From Flagellimonas amphidinii (GTDB taxonomy: Bacteria > Bacteroidota > Bacteroidia > Flavobacteriales > Flavobacteriaceae), in assembly GCF_013090115.1 (NCBI RefSeq), contig NZ_JABFNN010000040.1, positions 1 to 64,000 of the forward strand: DNA of 64,000 nucleotides. The letters are read 5' to 3'. The notes below the pieces were generated by a model, which saw only the letters and a list, made by a program, of their open reading frames with translations, had not been told where the DNA came from and ran no database searches. Made by a program: the position numbers and the translations under genes. Shown here piece by piece: positions 46,501 through 53,750 of the stretch (within the stretch, counting starts at the first letter, position 1; each line of letters starts with the position of its first letter).

Positions 46501-46685
46501 TTGAGGGTATAATTACCATCAAAATCTGTCTGCGTACCATTGGTCGTTCCTTTGACCAGCACGCTCGCTCCCGGCAGAGGGCCGTTTGCATCTGAAACAG
46601 TACCAGATACTGTTTGAGCTTTTGCCAGACCGAAACATAAAAATGCTCCTACCAGCAAAAAGCTTCTAAGTAGCGTAATCTTCAT
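43575..46685 (-). CDS. susC: SusC/RagA-type TonB-dependent transporter
   Basis: A 1,036-residue outer-membrane transporter. It has a signal peptide (LVGAFLCFGLAKAQ), a carboxypeptidase-like domain (about 24-100, PGASVLVKGTTNGTQTDFDG), the SusC TonB-box region ALDEVVIIGYG, a plug (VDGIPLSG; SATAIYGSRGANGVVIITTK, the SusC/RagA signature) and a barrel ending TVTFGLNATF. With the following SusD it imports an oligosaccharide using TonB energy. It leads a minus-strand run reaching to 28,859. The upstream region holds a -33/-7 pair and the palindromic operator shared with the divergent LacI gene. Confidence 0.96.
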   Translation of the reverse strand: MKITLLRSFLLVGAFLCFGLAKAQTVSGTVSDANGPLPGASVLVKGTTNGTQTDFDGNYTLNDIDDAATLVFSYIGFKTTEIAVNGQSTINVTLQEDAQALDEVVIIGYGQTTVKDATGSVSAVTSEDFNAGVIASPEQLIQGKTAGVQITETSGQPGAGIDIRIRGTNSVRSNNNPLFVVDGIPLSGAATSPTSGRTGVGTSTSSNPLSFINPSDIESISILKDASATAIYGSRGANGVVIITTKSGKGSRGGVLEFSSTMSISTPANDYDLLDREAFLDGVEQFGGDRSAQDFGNNTDWQRFVTRTSVSQNQNLSYSRSYENGAIRATFGYGKQFGVIENSSLERITGRINATRRFFDDNLTLNLQASISRVNEEAAPLSGSAGFRGDLLGAAYSANPTWPTNPDFNTGGQLSPATLLAYTQNITHTNRALLNGSAEYKFTPELKGKINLGYDRSESELTAVSSGKAQNLDRNTFGNGRGSFNTLELENRLVEATLQYTKEFDNSFLDVVAGYSFQDFKTSGRNTEAFGFSTNDLNEMGDDLVSSIAATEGAITGSYQQYGFDSRASTIFINRLFPEVVQDNVSKVRGISVQSLFADRNFFKDELQSFFARVNYTLADKYLFTATLRADGSSRFGGNNQYGYFPSAAVAWKLHEEDFFGDAFSTFKLRVGAGITGNQEGLGYGNFIRRERYAGAELQDNGNIDPPGTTPVTFANPDLKWEETLDINIGLDYGLNNDRISGSINVYRKETTDLLLNIEAAQPSPQPRFFQNLDATLINQGVEFDINVDWVQSEDFSFSTAFNIAYNDNELQDFGGQIPAGTIRGQGLSLAFAQILAGDRPLFSYFLREFEGFDDNGQPIGDVQTFVNEDALPDINTGLSLNLNYKNWDFSAYLAGQFGFSVYNNTRNAFFTAGAINNARNVTPDVLTSGEAGSAAAEVSTRFLEDGDFIRLQNATIGYNVPLSGEGAFKSLRLSVTGQNLFLITDYSGLDPEISVQPGTPINGVSDLLNGLPTAGIDYTAYPRPRTVTFGLNATF

Positions 46686-46748
46686 AAATAATTGATTTTA
46701 AGTTTAGTTAATTTAAATTTTAAGTAAAGTCAATTTTAATTCAAGTGT

Positions 46749-46779
46749 TAAACATATATAAAAATAATGTTAATCAAAA
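46749..46779 (-). promoter_or_regulatory. Probable promoter of susC
   Basis: On the minus strand TTTTG (46775-46779) is followed after 18 bases by TATGTTTA (46749-46756), seven of eight matches to TAnnTTTG. The 16-bp palindrome lies 22 bp upstream of the TTTTG element, a position suited to activation rather than steric repression of this promoter. Confidence 0.45.
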
Positions 46780-46801
46780 TTTAAGCATATCGCAACATAA
46801 A

Positions 46802-46817
46802 ACGAAAACGGTTTCGT
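46802..46817. promoter_or_regulatory. LacI-family operator palindrome
   Basis: ACGAAAACGGTTTCGT is a 16-bp inverted repeat with a central CG and only one mismatched pair (positions 7 and 10). LacI/GalR-family operators have exactly this form. It lies five bases upstream of the -7 box of the LacI-side promoter, where binding would block that promoter, and upstream of the SusC promoter. Confidence 0.75.
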
Positions 46818-46822
46818 GTTGA

Positions 46823-46830
46823 TAACTTTG
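46823..46830 (+). promoter_or_regulatory. Bacteroidetes -7 box toward the LacI gene
   Basis: TAACTTTG is an exact TAnnTTTG match directly behind the operator palindrome. A transcript from here would have a leader of about 240 nt before the TTG start of the regulator. Confidence 0.45.
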
Positions 46831-47075
46831 AATTCGTAGAAGGTTCATAAAACTAAAAGACCAGATTTATTTATATCGTAATTTATCTGGAGGAAATCAA
46901 GTAAATCCGTAATGAGGCTACTAATATACCATTTTTTATTTTTTAGCTAAATGTTAAGTTGTTATGGAAGCTTTTGTGAAAAATGGTTCAATTTTTGTTA
47001 AAAAGAGTAAATGAAAGTCGATCATGATCTATATTGAGTAATTTTCCATGCCAAACCAATGGATAAATTCTCTTA

Positions 47076-48098
47076 TTGTTGAAAGCAAAGATTACTTTAA
47101 AAGATATTGCACGTGAACTCGAGGTGTCAATATCAACCGTTTCAAAAGCTTTAAAGAACAGCGAAGAAATCAGTAGGGATACTAAGGAGAAGGTTCAAGC
47201 CTTTGCCAAGTTGTACAACTACAAGCCAAATAATATTGCCATAAGTCTCAAGAACAAGAGAACTAAGAATATTGGTGTTGTTGTTCCTGCTATTGTACAT
47301 CACTTTTTTACCACTGTTATTAGAGGTATTGAAAAATACGCAAATGCTAAAGGTTACAATGTTATTGTTTGCCTTTCAGAAGAATCTTTTGATAGGGAGG
47401 TCATAAACATGGAAATGTTGGCCAATGGAAGTATTGATGGGTTTATCATGTCACTTTCTTCAGAGACACAACGCAAAGGAGATTACAATCATCTAAAAGA
47501 AGTTACCGAACAAGGGATTCCATTGGTTATGGTAGATAGAATAACCAATGATGTAGATTGTGATAAAGTGGTGATCGATGATGAGCTAGGAGCCTATATG
47601 GCCACTAAAAAACTGATAGAACAAGGAAGAAAAAAAATAGCCCTAATAACCACAGATGATTATTTGAGCGTAAGCAAGTCTAGGACAGATGGTTATAAAA
47701 AAGCACTTTTGGAGAGTAAAATGGAAGTAGATGACTCCAGAATACTCAAACTTTCCACTATGGAAATGGATGAAAAGAGCATTGTAGATTTTTTTGACAC
47801 CCATCTTGTGGATGCAGTTCTTTGTGTAAACGAGATATTTGCAGTGTATAGCATGCGTTTGGTCCAAATGAAGGGACTTCGTATCCCAGAAGATATTTCT
47901 TTTATTGGTTTTACTGATGGATTATTATCGAAATACGCTAACCCAAGTCTAACAGTTGTTGCACAGCACGGTGAGAAAATGGGCGAGATTTCTGCACAAA
48001 TGCTTATCGATAAAGTAGAAAGTGAAGAGGAAGAGGAAACATTCCAAACCAAAATTTTAGAACCCACTTTAGTGGTTAGGGATTCCACAATTAACTAA
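47076..48098 (+). CDS. LacI/GalR-family transcription regulator
   Basis: A protein of about 340 residues. The HTH at the N-terminus (ITLKDIARELEVSISTVSKAL) is followed by the hinge region (YKPNNIAISLKNKRTKNIGV) and a periplasmic-binding-protein-like sensor domain (about 62-340, VVPAIVHHFFTTVIRGIEKYA and FIGFTDG). No in-frame ATG exists upstream; the start must be one of two adjacent TTG codons (47076 or 47079), of which 47079 gives the usual short N-terminus MKAKITLKDI. It divides the SusCD arm from the GH65-GH13 arm and probably controls both through the palindrome at 46802. The effector may be maltose or a related sugar, by analogy. Confidence 0.93.
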   Translation: MLKAKITLKDIARELEVSISTVSKALKNSEEISRDTKEKVQAFAKLYNYKPNNIAISLKNKRTKNIGVVVPAIVHHFFTTVIRGIEKYANAKGYNVIVCLSEESFDREVINMEMLANGSIDGFIMSLSSETQRKGDYNHLKEVTEQGIPLVMVDRITNDVDCDKVVIDDELGAYMATKKLIEQGRKKIALITTDDYLSVSKSRTDGYKKALLESKMEVDDSRILKLSTMEMDEKSIVDFFDTHLVDAVLCVNEIFAVYSMRLVQMKGLRIPEDISFIGFTDGLLSKYANPSLTVVAQHGEKMGEISAQMLIDKVESEEEEETFQTKILEPTLVVRDSTIN

Positions 48099-48153
48099 GT
48101 TTGCATTATCCTTGTACTCAGGGATTAAAAAATTTGCTGACTCCAACTTAGTT
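48093..48153. repeat. 9-bp perfect inverted repeat across the lacI stop and GH65 leader
   Basis: AACTAAGTT (48093-48101, covering the LacI gene's stop codon) and AACTTAGTT (48145-48153, eight bases before the GH65 start) are exact inverse complements with a 43-base loop. They could pair in mRNA and affect GH65 initiation or read-through. Chance occurrence in AT-rich DNA is possible. Confidence 0.35.
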
Positions 48154-48160
48154 ATTTTCA

Positions 48161-50467
48161 ATGAATCAAGATTATATAAAGGCGGATCCATGGTCCATCA
48201 TAGAAGAGGGCTTTGACCATGAAAGGGTCAAGTCTTCAGAAAGTCTTTTTAGTATAGGTAACGGTGCCATGGGGCAACGTGCCAATTTTGAAGAACAGTA
48301 TTCCGGAGAAACCTTTCAGGGCAATTATATTGCTGGAGTTTACTATCCTGATAAAACCAGAGTAGGATGGTGGAAAAACGGTTATCCAGAATACTTTGCC
48401 AAGGTTTTGAATGCTCCTAACTGGATTGGTATCAATATTATTTTGAATGGAGAGCCTTTGGATTTGAATACCTGTAAAAAAGTTGTGGGTTTTCGTAGAG
48501 AACTCAACATGAAAGAAGGGTGGTACAAACGAAGCTTTGTGGCCACCATGTCGAATGACTTGGAAATTGCGGTGGAAGTCGTGAGGTTCCTAAGTTTAAA
48601 TTTTGATGAGACAGGGGCGATTCAATATAACTTACAAGTTCTAAATTCAGATACTGAAGTTTCAATGGTTCCTTATTTGGATGGAGGAATTAAAAACATG
48701 GATAGCAACTGGGATGATAAGTTTTGGGAAATAACAGCTGTTTCTTCTGAAGGAAACCGGGCCTTTGTATCATCCCATACCATGAAGACCAATTTCGCTG
48801 TTTGTACCTTCATGCAAAGCGAGCTTTATGTGGATGGCGAAAAAATTGAAGCCAAACCAGAGATTCAAAAAAATGCAACTTCAATAGGTCAAGCATATAC
48901 AACCAGTGTAAATAAAGATGCAACTTTGACTTTGGTAAAATATGGCGGATATGCGGTTGATAGAAATCATCCAAAAGATGAGCTTAAAGACGCAGCAAAC
49001 ATAGTTTTGGACCAAGTTGAAAATCTTGGATTTGAAGCTTTATTGGATTACCAAAAAGAAGCTTGGGCCAAAATTTGGGAAATGAGCGATATCACTATTG
49101 AAGGAGATGTTAAGGCACAACAAGGCATCCGGTTCAATATTTTTCAACTCAACCAAACCTATTTAGGGAAAGATTCCAGGTTAAATATTGGCCCAAAAGG
49201 GTTCACAGGTGAGAAATATGGAGGAAGTACCTATTGGGATACCGAAGCATACTGCCTACCTTTTTATATGTCCACCAAAAATCAAGAAGTGGCTTGGAAC
49301 CTATTAAAGTATCGCTATAACCATCTGGAAAAAGCCATTGAAAATGCTGAGAAACTTGGATTTACAGGTGGAGCGGCACTTTACCCTATGGTGACCATGA
49401 ATGGTGAAGAATGCCACAATGAATGGGAAATTACCTTTGAGGAAATCCACAGGAACGGAGCCATTGCCTTTGCGATTTTCAATTATTACAGGTTCACAGG
49501 GGACTATAGCTATATACCAAAAATGGGGCTAGAAGTTTTGATTGGTATCGCTAGATTCTGGCATCAGCGCTTTAATTATTCAGAAGAAAAGCAACAATAT
49601 GTGATGTTGGGAGTAACTGGTCCCAATGAATATGAAAACAACGTAAATAACAATTGGTACACCAACTATTTGGCAAAATGGTGCATGGATTATGCAAGTG
49701 GTCAGGTGGCAAAAGTTCAGACTGAATATCCCGAAGATTATCAAAGAGTGGTAGTCAAAACCAATTTAGGAAAAAAGGAGCTTGAGGCATGGGAACAAGT
49801 TTCAGAAAACATATATTTTCCATATTCGGAAAAACACAAAGTGTTTTTGCAACAGGATGGATTTCTGGACAAGGAGTTGGTAAAAGTATCAGATTTGGAC
49901 CAATCCCAGAGACCCATCAACCAAAAGTGGAGCTGGGATCGAATTTTGCGCTCGCCTTACATAAAACAAGCCGATGTATTGCAGGGATTCTATTTTTTCG
50001 AAGATCATTTTAGTAAAGAGGACTTAGAACTTCATTTCGATTTTTACGAACCTTTTACTGTACACGAATCCTCGTTATCTCCTTGCGTACATAGCATTCA
50101 GGCAGCAAAGTTGGGCAGGATGGGCCAAGCGTATACATTCTACCTTAGAACTTCCAGATTGGATTTGGACGATTACAACAAAGAAGTTGAAGAAGGATTA
50201 CATATTACTTCCATGGCAGGAACATGGATGAGCATTGTGGAAGGTTTCGGAGGAATGCGTGTTGTAGAGAATCAACTTTCTTTTGAACCTCAAATACCGG
50301 AACAATGGCAATCCTATTCCTTCAAGGTTAATTTTAGAAATCAAATTGTAACCATCAATGTTTCTGCAGAAGATGTTGCTTTTGAAGTTTCGGGAGAGGA
50401 AAAACTCAATATAAAAGTTCATGGAAACCCGATTACTTTGATTCCCGGTGAAATAGTGAAGGTATGA
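48161..50467 (+). CDS. GH65 maltose phosphorylase
   Basis: A 768-residue cytoplasmic enzyme with no signal peptide that converts maltose and phosphate to beta-glucose-1-phosphate and glucose. The GH65 layout is complete: N-terminal beta-sandwich (1-290), linker, (alpha/alpha)6 barrel and C-terminal sheet. The general acid is Glu490 in VTGPNEYENN, equal to Glu487 of the Lactobacillus enzyme. The loop ECHNEWEITFEEIHRNG (417-433) is the one I associate with maltose phosphorylases rather than kojibiose or trehalose enzymes. It follows the LacI gene by 62 bp and overlaps the GH13 gene by four bases (ATGA). A beta-phosphoglucomutase gene, usually adjacent, is missing here. Confidence 0.9.
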   Translation: MNQDYIKADPWSIIEEGFDHERVKSSESLFSIGNGAMGQRANFEEQYSGETFQGNYIAGVYYPDKTRVGWWKNGYPEYFAKVLNAPNWIGINIILNGEPLDLNTCKKVVGFRRELNMKEGWYKRSFVATMSNDLEIAVEVVRFLSLNFDETGAIQYNLQVLNSDTEVSMVPYLDGGIKNMDSNWDDKFWEITAVSSEGNRAFVSSHTMKTNFAVCTFMQSELYVDGEKIEAKPEIQKNATSIGQAYTTSVNKDATLTLVKYGGYAVDRNHPKDELKDAANIVLDQVENLGFEALLDYQKEAWAKIWEMSDITIEGDVKAQQGIRFNIFQLNQTYLGKDSRLNIGPKGFTGEKYGGSTYWDTEAYCLPFYMSTKNQEVAWNLLKYRYNHLEKAIENAEKLGFTGGAALYPMVTMNGEECHNEWEITFEEIHRNGAIAFAIFNYYRFTGDYSYIPKMGLEVLIGIARFWHQRFNYSEEKQQYVMLGVTGPNEYENNVNNNWYTNYLAKWCMDYASGQVAKVQTEYPEDYQRVVVKTNLGKKELEAWEQVSENIYFPYSEKHKVFLQQDGFLDKELVKVSDLDQSQRPINQKWSWDRILRSPYIKQADVLQGFYFFEDHFSKEDLELHFDFYEPFTVHESSLSPCVHSIQAAKLGRMGQAYTFYLRTSRLDLDDYNKEVEEGLHITSMAGTWMSIVEGFGGMRVVENQLSFEPQIPEQWQSYSFKVNFRNQIVTINVSAEDVAFEVSGEEKLNIKVHGNPITLIPGEIVKV

Positions 50468-52338
50468 GACCAAAACATGCTTTTATTGTTCTGTGGATTT
50501 TTGGAGTCCAAATAGCATGTCAAAAGAAAACCAAACCAAAACCTGAAATGCCATCCATGAAGAAGAAAATAGTTGTATACCAAGTTTTTACTCGTCTTTT
50601 TGGAAATACAAATACAACCAACAAGCCTTGGGGTACCATTGAAGAAAATGGGGTGGGCAAATTTGCTGACTTTACAGAAAAAGCATTGTTGGAAATTAAA
50701 GGTTTGGGAGTTACCCACATTTGGTACACCGGAGTGCCGCACCATGCATTGATCAATGATTATACTTCCTATGGAATTTCCAATGATGACCCTGATGTGG
50801 TTAAAGGGAGAGCCGGGTCTCCGTATGCCGTTAAGGATTATTATAATGTAAACCCAGATTTGGCCATTGATCCTGCAAAAAGATTGGAAGAGTTCAAGGC
50901 ATTGATCCAAAGAACACATAATGCAGGTATGAAAGTGATCATCGATATTGTTCCCAATCATGTAGCCCGTAATTACGAAGGAGTTACAAACCCAGAGGGA
51001 GTAGTGGATTTTGGTGCCCATGATGATACCTCAAAGGAATACGATGTCAACAATAACTTTTACTATATTCCAGGGCAAGCATTTCAAGTGCCGCAATGGC
51101 AAAATGATTACTTGCCACTGGGAGGGGAAACTGTAAATGCCCATTCTGATTCCAAGTTTGAGGAAAATCCAGCCAAATGGACAGGGAATGGCTCACGACT
51201 CGCCCAACCTGATTTTAATGATTGGTATGAAACAGTAAAGGTGAACTATGGAGTTCGCCCTGATGGTACCAAGGACTTTGATGAATTGCCCAAGGGCTTC
51301 GATACTTTGGGGTATAGAGAGCACCATGCGTTTTGGAAGGAGCGGAAGCTTCCCAATTCATGGCATAAATTCAAGGATATTGCCACCTATTGGTTAGATT
51401 TTGGCGTGGATGGTTTCCGTTTTGATATGGCCGAGATGGTGCCAGTGGAATTCTGGAGTTATCTCAATTCCAATATCAAAATGAAGAACCCAGAAGCCTT
51501 TTTACTGGCGGAAGTATATAATCCAAGTTTGTACCGAGACTATATCCACAAGGGAAAAATGGATTATCTCTACGATAAGGTAGAGTTGTACGATAGTATC
51601 AAACATATTATGAAAGGGTATGGTTGGACCGACCATATTCCTGTGGTCCAAAAAGGAATGGCGGATATAGAGCACCATATGCTGCACTTTTTGGAAAATC
51701 ACGATGAACAACGTATTGCAAGTCCAGATTTTGTGGGGAATGCAGAACTCGGGAGACCAGCTATGGTAGTTTCGGCAACATTGAGTACATCGCCCACAAT
51801 GATTTATTTTGGGCAAGAGGTTGGGGAGCCCGGTGCAGAGGATGCTGGTTTTGGAAAACCTACCCGAACGTCAATTTTTGATTATATAGGAGTGCCACAT
51901 CATCAACGTTGGGTGAACAATAAAGAATTTGATGGAGGTCAATTGTCTTTCAGGGAAAAAGAATTGAGGGATTTTTACAAGCGATTGCTAAATTTCACCA
52001 TTCAGAGTGATGCACTAATGGGAGACTATCAAGAGATTCACTTTTATAATAAGGACCAAACCGAAACGTATGATCATAGGGTTTTGTCTTATGTAAGATG
52101 GTCTGATAAAGAGAAATTGGTCATTGTTTCAAACTTTGACGCTTCCAAAAGCTATACCTTCGATTTGAAGGTTCCTGAGGATGTTATTGACAAATGGCAA
52201 CTTAAAAATACGGAATATGCACTGGAGGAGGAATTATATGGGCAAGGACATAAAAATATGAAGGTTACTAATGGACTTGGACATATTGCGGTTGAATTAG
52301 GGCCTTTGGAGTCTCTTATTTTAAAAATAAAACAATAA
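50464..52338 (+). CDS. GH13 alpha-amylase-family lipoprotein
   Basis: A 624-residue lipoprotein (FGVQIAC, Cys19; followed by KKTKPK, so no acidic surface-export signal and probably periplasmic). The TIM-barrel motifs are present: region I DIVPNHV (161-167), region II GFRFDMAE with nucleophile Asp321, region III LLAEVYNP with acid Glu350, and region IV LENHDEQR with Asp414. An insertion of about 120 residues lies between regions I and II (about 168-300). A small C-terminal beta domain ends the protein. It would cut alpha-glucans into maltose-sized units for the phosphorylase with which it is co-translated. The exact subfamily is not clear. Confidence 0.9.
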   Translation: MRPKHAFIVLWIFGVQIACQKKTKPKPEMPSMKKKIVVYQVFTRLFGNTNTTNKPWGTIEENGVGKFADFTEKALLEIKGLGVTHIWYTGVPHHALINDYTSYGISNDDPDVVKGRAGSPYAVKDYYNVNPDLAIDPAKRLEEFKALIQRTHNAGMKVIIDIVPNHVARNYEGVTNPEGVVDFGAHDDTSKEYDVNNNFYYIPGQAFQVPQWQNDYLPLGGETVNAHSDSKFEENPAKWTGNGSRLAQPDFNDWYETVKVNYGVRPDGTKDFDELPKGFDTLGYREHHAFWKERKLPNSWHKFKDIATYWLDFGVDGFRFDMAEMVPVEFWSYLNSNIKMKNPEAFLLAEVYNPSLYRDYIHKGKMDYLYDKVELYDSIKHIMKGYGWTDHIPVVQKGMADIEHHMLHFLENHDEQRIASPDFVGNAELGRPAMVVSATLSTSPTMIYFGQEVGEPGAEDAGFGKPTRTSIFDYIGVPHHQRWVNNKEFDGGQLSFREKELRDFYKRLLNFTIQSDALMGDYQEIHFYNKDQTETYDHRVLSYVRWSDKEKLVIVSNFDASKSYTFDLKVPEDVIDKWQLKNTEYALEEELYGQGHKNMKVTNGLGHIAVELGPLESLILKIKQ

Positions 52339-52342
52339 AAAA

Positions 52343-52367
52343 GCGGATTGCTTCAAAAACAATCCGC
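52343..52367. terminator. Bidirectional terminator between convergent genes
   Basis: The stem GCGGATTG / CAATCCGC (52343-52350 and 52360-52367) has a nine-base loop. Six As precede it, so it is a strong U-tract terminator for the minus-strand gene. Toward the plus strand only a weak AATTT follows. Confidence 0.75.
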
Positions 52368-52391
52368 CAATTTAAGGTCGGTTATTTTCTA

Positions 52392-52811
52392 TTATTCCTT
52401 TACTGCTGTTTTTTGATAAACGAGTCCTATTACTGCACCTACAATGCCGTAGTAAATTATATCTATTACAGCTTCGGCAATATGGCCGGTCAAATCCATC
52501 CAATCAGCAGTGGCATACCATATAAGCCCCATTCCAATACCCACAAAAACCCCTATCCAAGCTCCAAATTGAAAACCTTCACTCAGCGAGTGGTGCCCTC
52601 TGGCCCATTTACTGTACAATGTGCTTAAAACAAAAGCTCCAACTAAATTACCCAAAGCAATTAAGCCAAGGTTTGGAGTTTCCTTCATTGAATTTACAAT
52701 GGTGTGATCAGCAAAAAAATCTACCGTTGCGATCCCCCAAATAAGATATCCTAAAAAGAACATGACGACTGCGCCAACAAGTGTGGCCAGCAAGTTAGAT
52801 TTTGAAAACAT
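52392..52811 (-). CDS. Small four-helix membrane protein, unknown
   Basis: A 139-residue hydrophobic protein with four likely membrane segments (about 8-28, 48-66, 82-101 and 115-134). The charged stretch KWARGHHSLSEGFQFGAWIG lies between helices 2 and 3. It resembles DUF1761-like small membrane proteins, but I cannot assign it firmly. A -7-like box TACATTTA lies on the minus strand at 52841-52848. It stands alone, convergent with the GH13 gene. Confidence 0.72.
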   Translation of the reverse strand: MFSKSNLLATLVGAVVMFFLGYLIWGIATVDFFADHTIVNSMKETPNLGLIALGNLVGAFVLSTLYSKWARGHHSLSEGFQFGAWIGVFVGIGMGLIWYATADWMDLTGHIAEAVIDIIYYGIVGAVIGLVYQKTAVKE

Positions 52812-52949
52812 GCTAGTTTATTTATTGGTTACTAATATGATAAATGTATTAAATAATTTTTAACAAATTGACAAAAAAATAAACTCATAAATAGTAATAA
52901 TGCATTTTTAGGTAGAACCACAAATGTTTTTTCAATGAAAATATTCCTA

Positions 52950-52978
52950 TTGGATTTCATTTTCAAATTGTATTTTTA
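52950..52978 (+). promoter_or_regulatory. Probable promoter of the glycerophosphodiesterase gene
   Basis: TTGG (52950-52953), a 17-base spacer and TATTTTTA (52971-52978, seven of eight matches to TAnnTTTG) lie 20 bp before the ATG. Confidence 0.35.
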
Positions 52979-52997
52979 ACATTAAAAATTAGACCGA

Positions 52998-53750
52998 ATG
53001 AAAATAAAATTACTTGTAGTATCAATTACTTTTTTTTTCCTCAACAGTTGTGATATGATGAATCCCAAACCGCTAGTTATTGGGCATAGGGGTGCTATGG
53101 GCCATGAGACGGAAAACACATTGGCATCCATTCAAAAAGCATTGGATTTGGGCGTGGATATGATTGAAATTGATGTATTTCGTATAAAAAGTGGTGAGAT
53201 TGCCGTGTTTCATGATGAACGTGTGGAGCGACTTACCAATGGTGGTGGAAATATTGAAGAATATAATGTTTCTGATATGAAACAACTTATTTTGGACGGT
53301 AACCATAAGATTCCATTATTACAAGATGTGCTTAAATTGATAAATAATCAAGTGGCCCTTAATATTGAATTGAAAGGGGCTGACACCGCTGACAGGGTTA
53401 ACTTTATCACCGATTATTACATAAAGGAAAAGGGGTGGGCCTTGGATAATTTCATTATCTCCAGTTTTAAATGGGATGAATTGAAGCGAATGAGAGAGTT
53501 GGATTCCGAAATTAAAATTGCAGTGCTAACAGATGAAGATCCCTTGGATGCAATTGCTGTGGCCAAAGAATTGAATGCAGAGGCTATAAATCCTAATTTT
53601 AAAACCTTAACAGAAGAAAATACTGCAAAAATCCATGAGGCAGGATTAAAAATCTATACATGGACGGTCAATGAACCAGAGGATATTGAAAAGATGAAGA
53701 ACTATGGAGTGGATGGAATCATTACCAACTATCCAGAACGGGTGGATTAA
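52998..53750 (+). CDS. Glycerophosphodiester phosphodiesterase, lipoprotein
   Basis: A 250-residue TIM-barrel enzyme releasing glycerol-3-phosphate from phospholipid head-group diesters. The lipoprotein signal ends FFFLNSC (Cys18). The catalytic motifs are GHRGAMGHETENT (His/Arg and Glu), EIDVFRIKSGEIAVFHDE (metal Glu/Asp and second His), and WTVNEPEDIEKM near the C-terminus. The stop shares one base with the start of the flavoprotein gene (TAATG). Nearby glpF and glpK, on the other strand, suggest shared glycerol use, although glycerol kinase would act on free glycerol. Confidence 0.93.
   Translation: MKIKLLVVSITFFFLNSCDMMNPKPLVIGHRGAMGHETENTLASIQKALDLGVDMIEIDVFRIKSGEIAVFHDERVERLTNGGGNIEEYNVSDMKQLILDGNHKIPLLQDVLKLINNQVALNIELKGADTADRVNFITDYYIKEKGWALDNFIISSFKWDELKRMRELDSEIKIAVLTDEDPLDAIAVAKELNAEAINPNFKTLTEENTAKIHEAGLKIYTWTVNEPEDIEKMKNYGVDGIITNYPERVD

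Larger units (their letters stand above)
46686..47075. other. 390-bp divergent intergenic region between susC and the LacI gene
   Basis: Very AT-rich. It holds the SusC promoter elements (minus), one 16-bp LacI-type operator and an exact -7 box reading toward the LacI gene, listed separately. The right 240 bp (46831-47075) contain a CCAGAT/ATCTGG pair (46861-46866 and 46885-46890) overlapping a GGAGG at 46889, but no ORF or known RNA that I can support. If the LacI gene uses the -7 box at 46823, this is a long 5' leader. Confidence 0.6.

Noticed and set aside
46889..46950. GGAGG followed by a 12-codon reading frame (ATG near 46911) in the susC-lacI gap
   Set aside because: Spacing of about 18 bases is too long for an effective ribosome site and this group rarely uses SD; a leader peptide is not supported.
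50419..51021. 200-codon open frame on the minus strand
   Set aside because: Antisense to the GH65/GH13 junction, where both genes have complete catalytic motifs.
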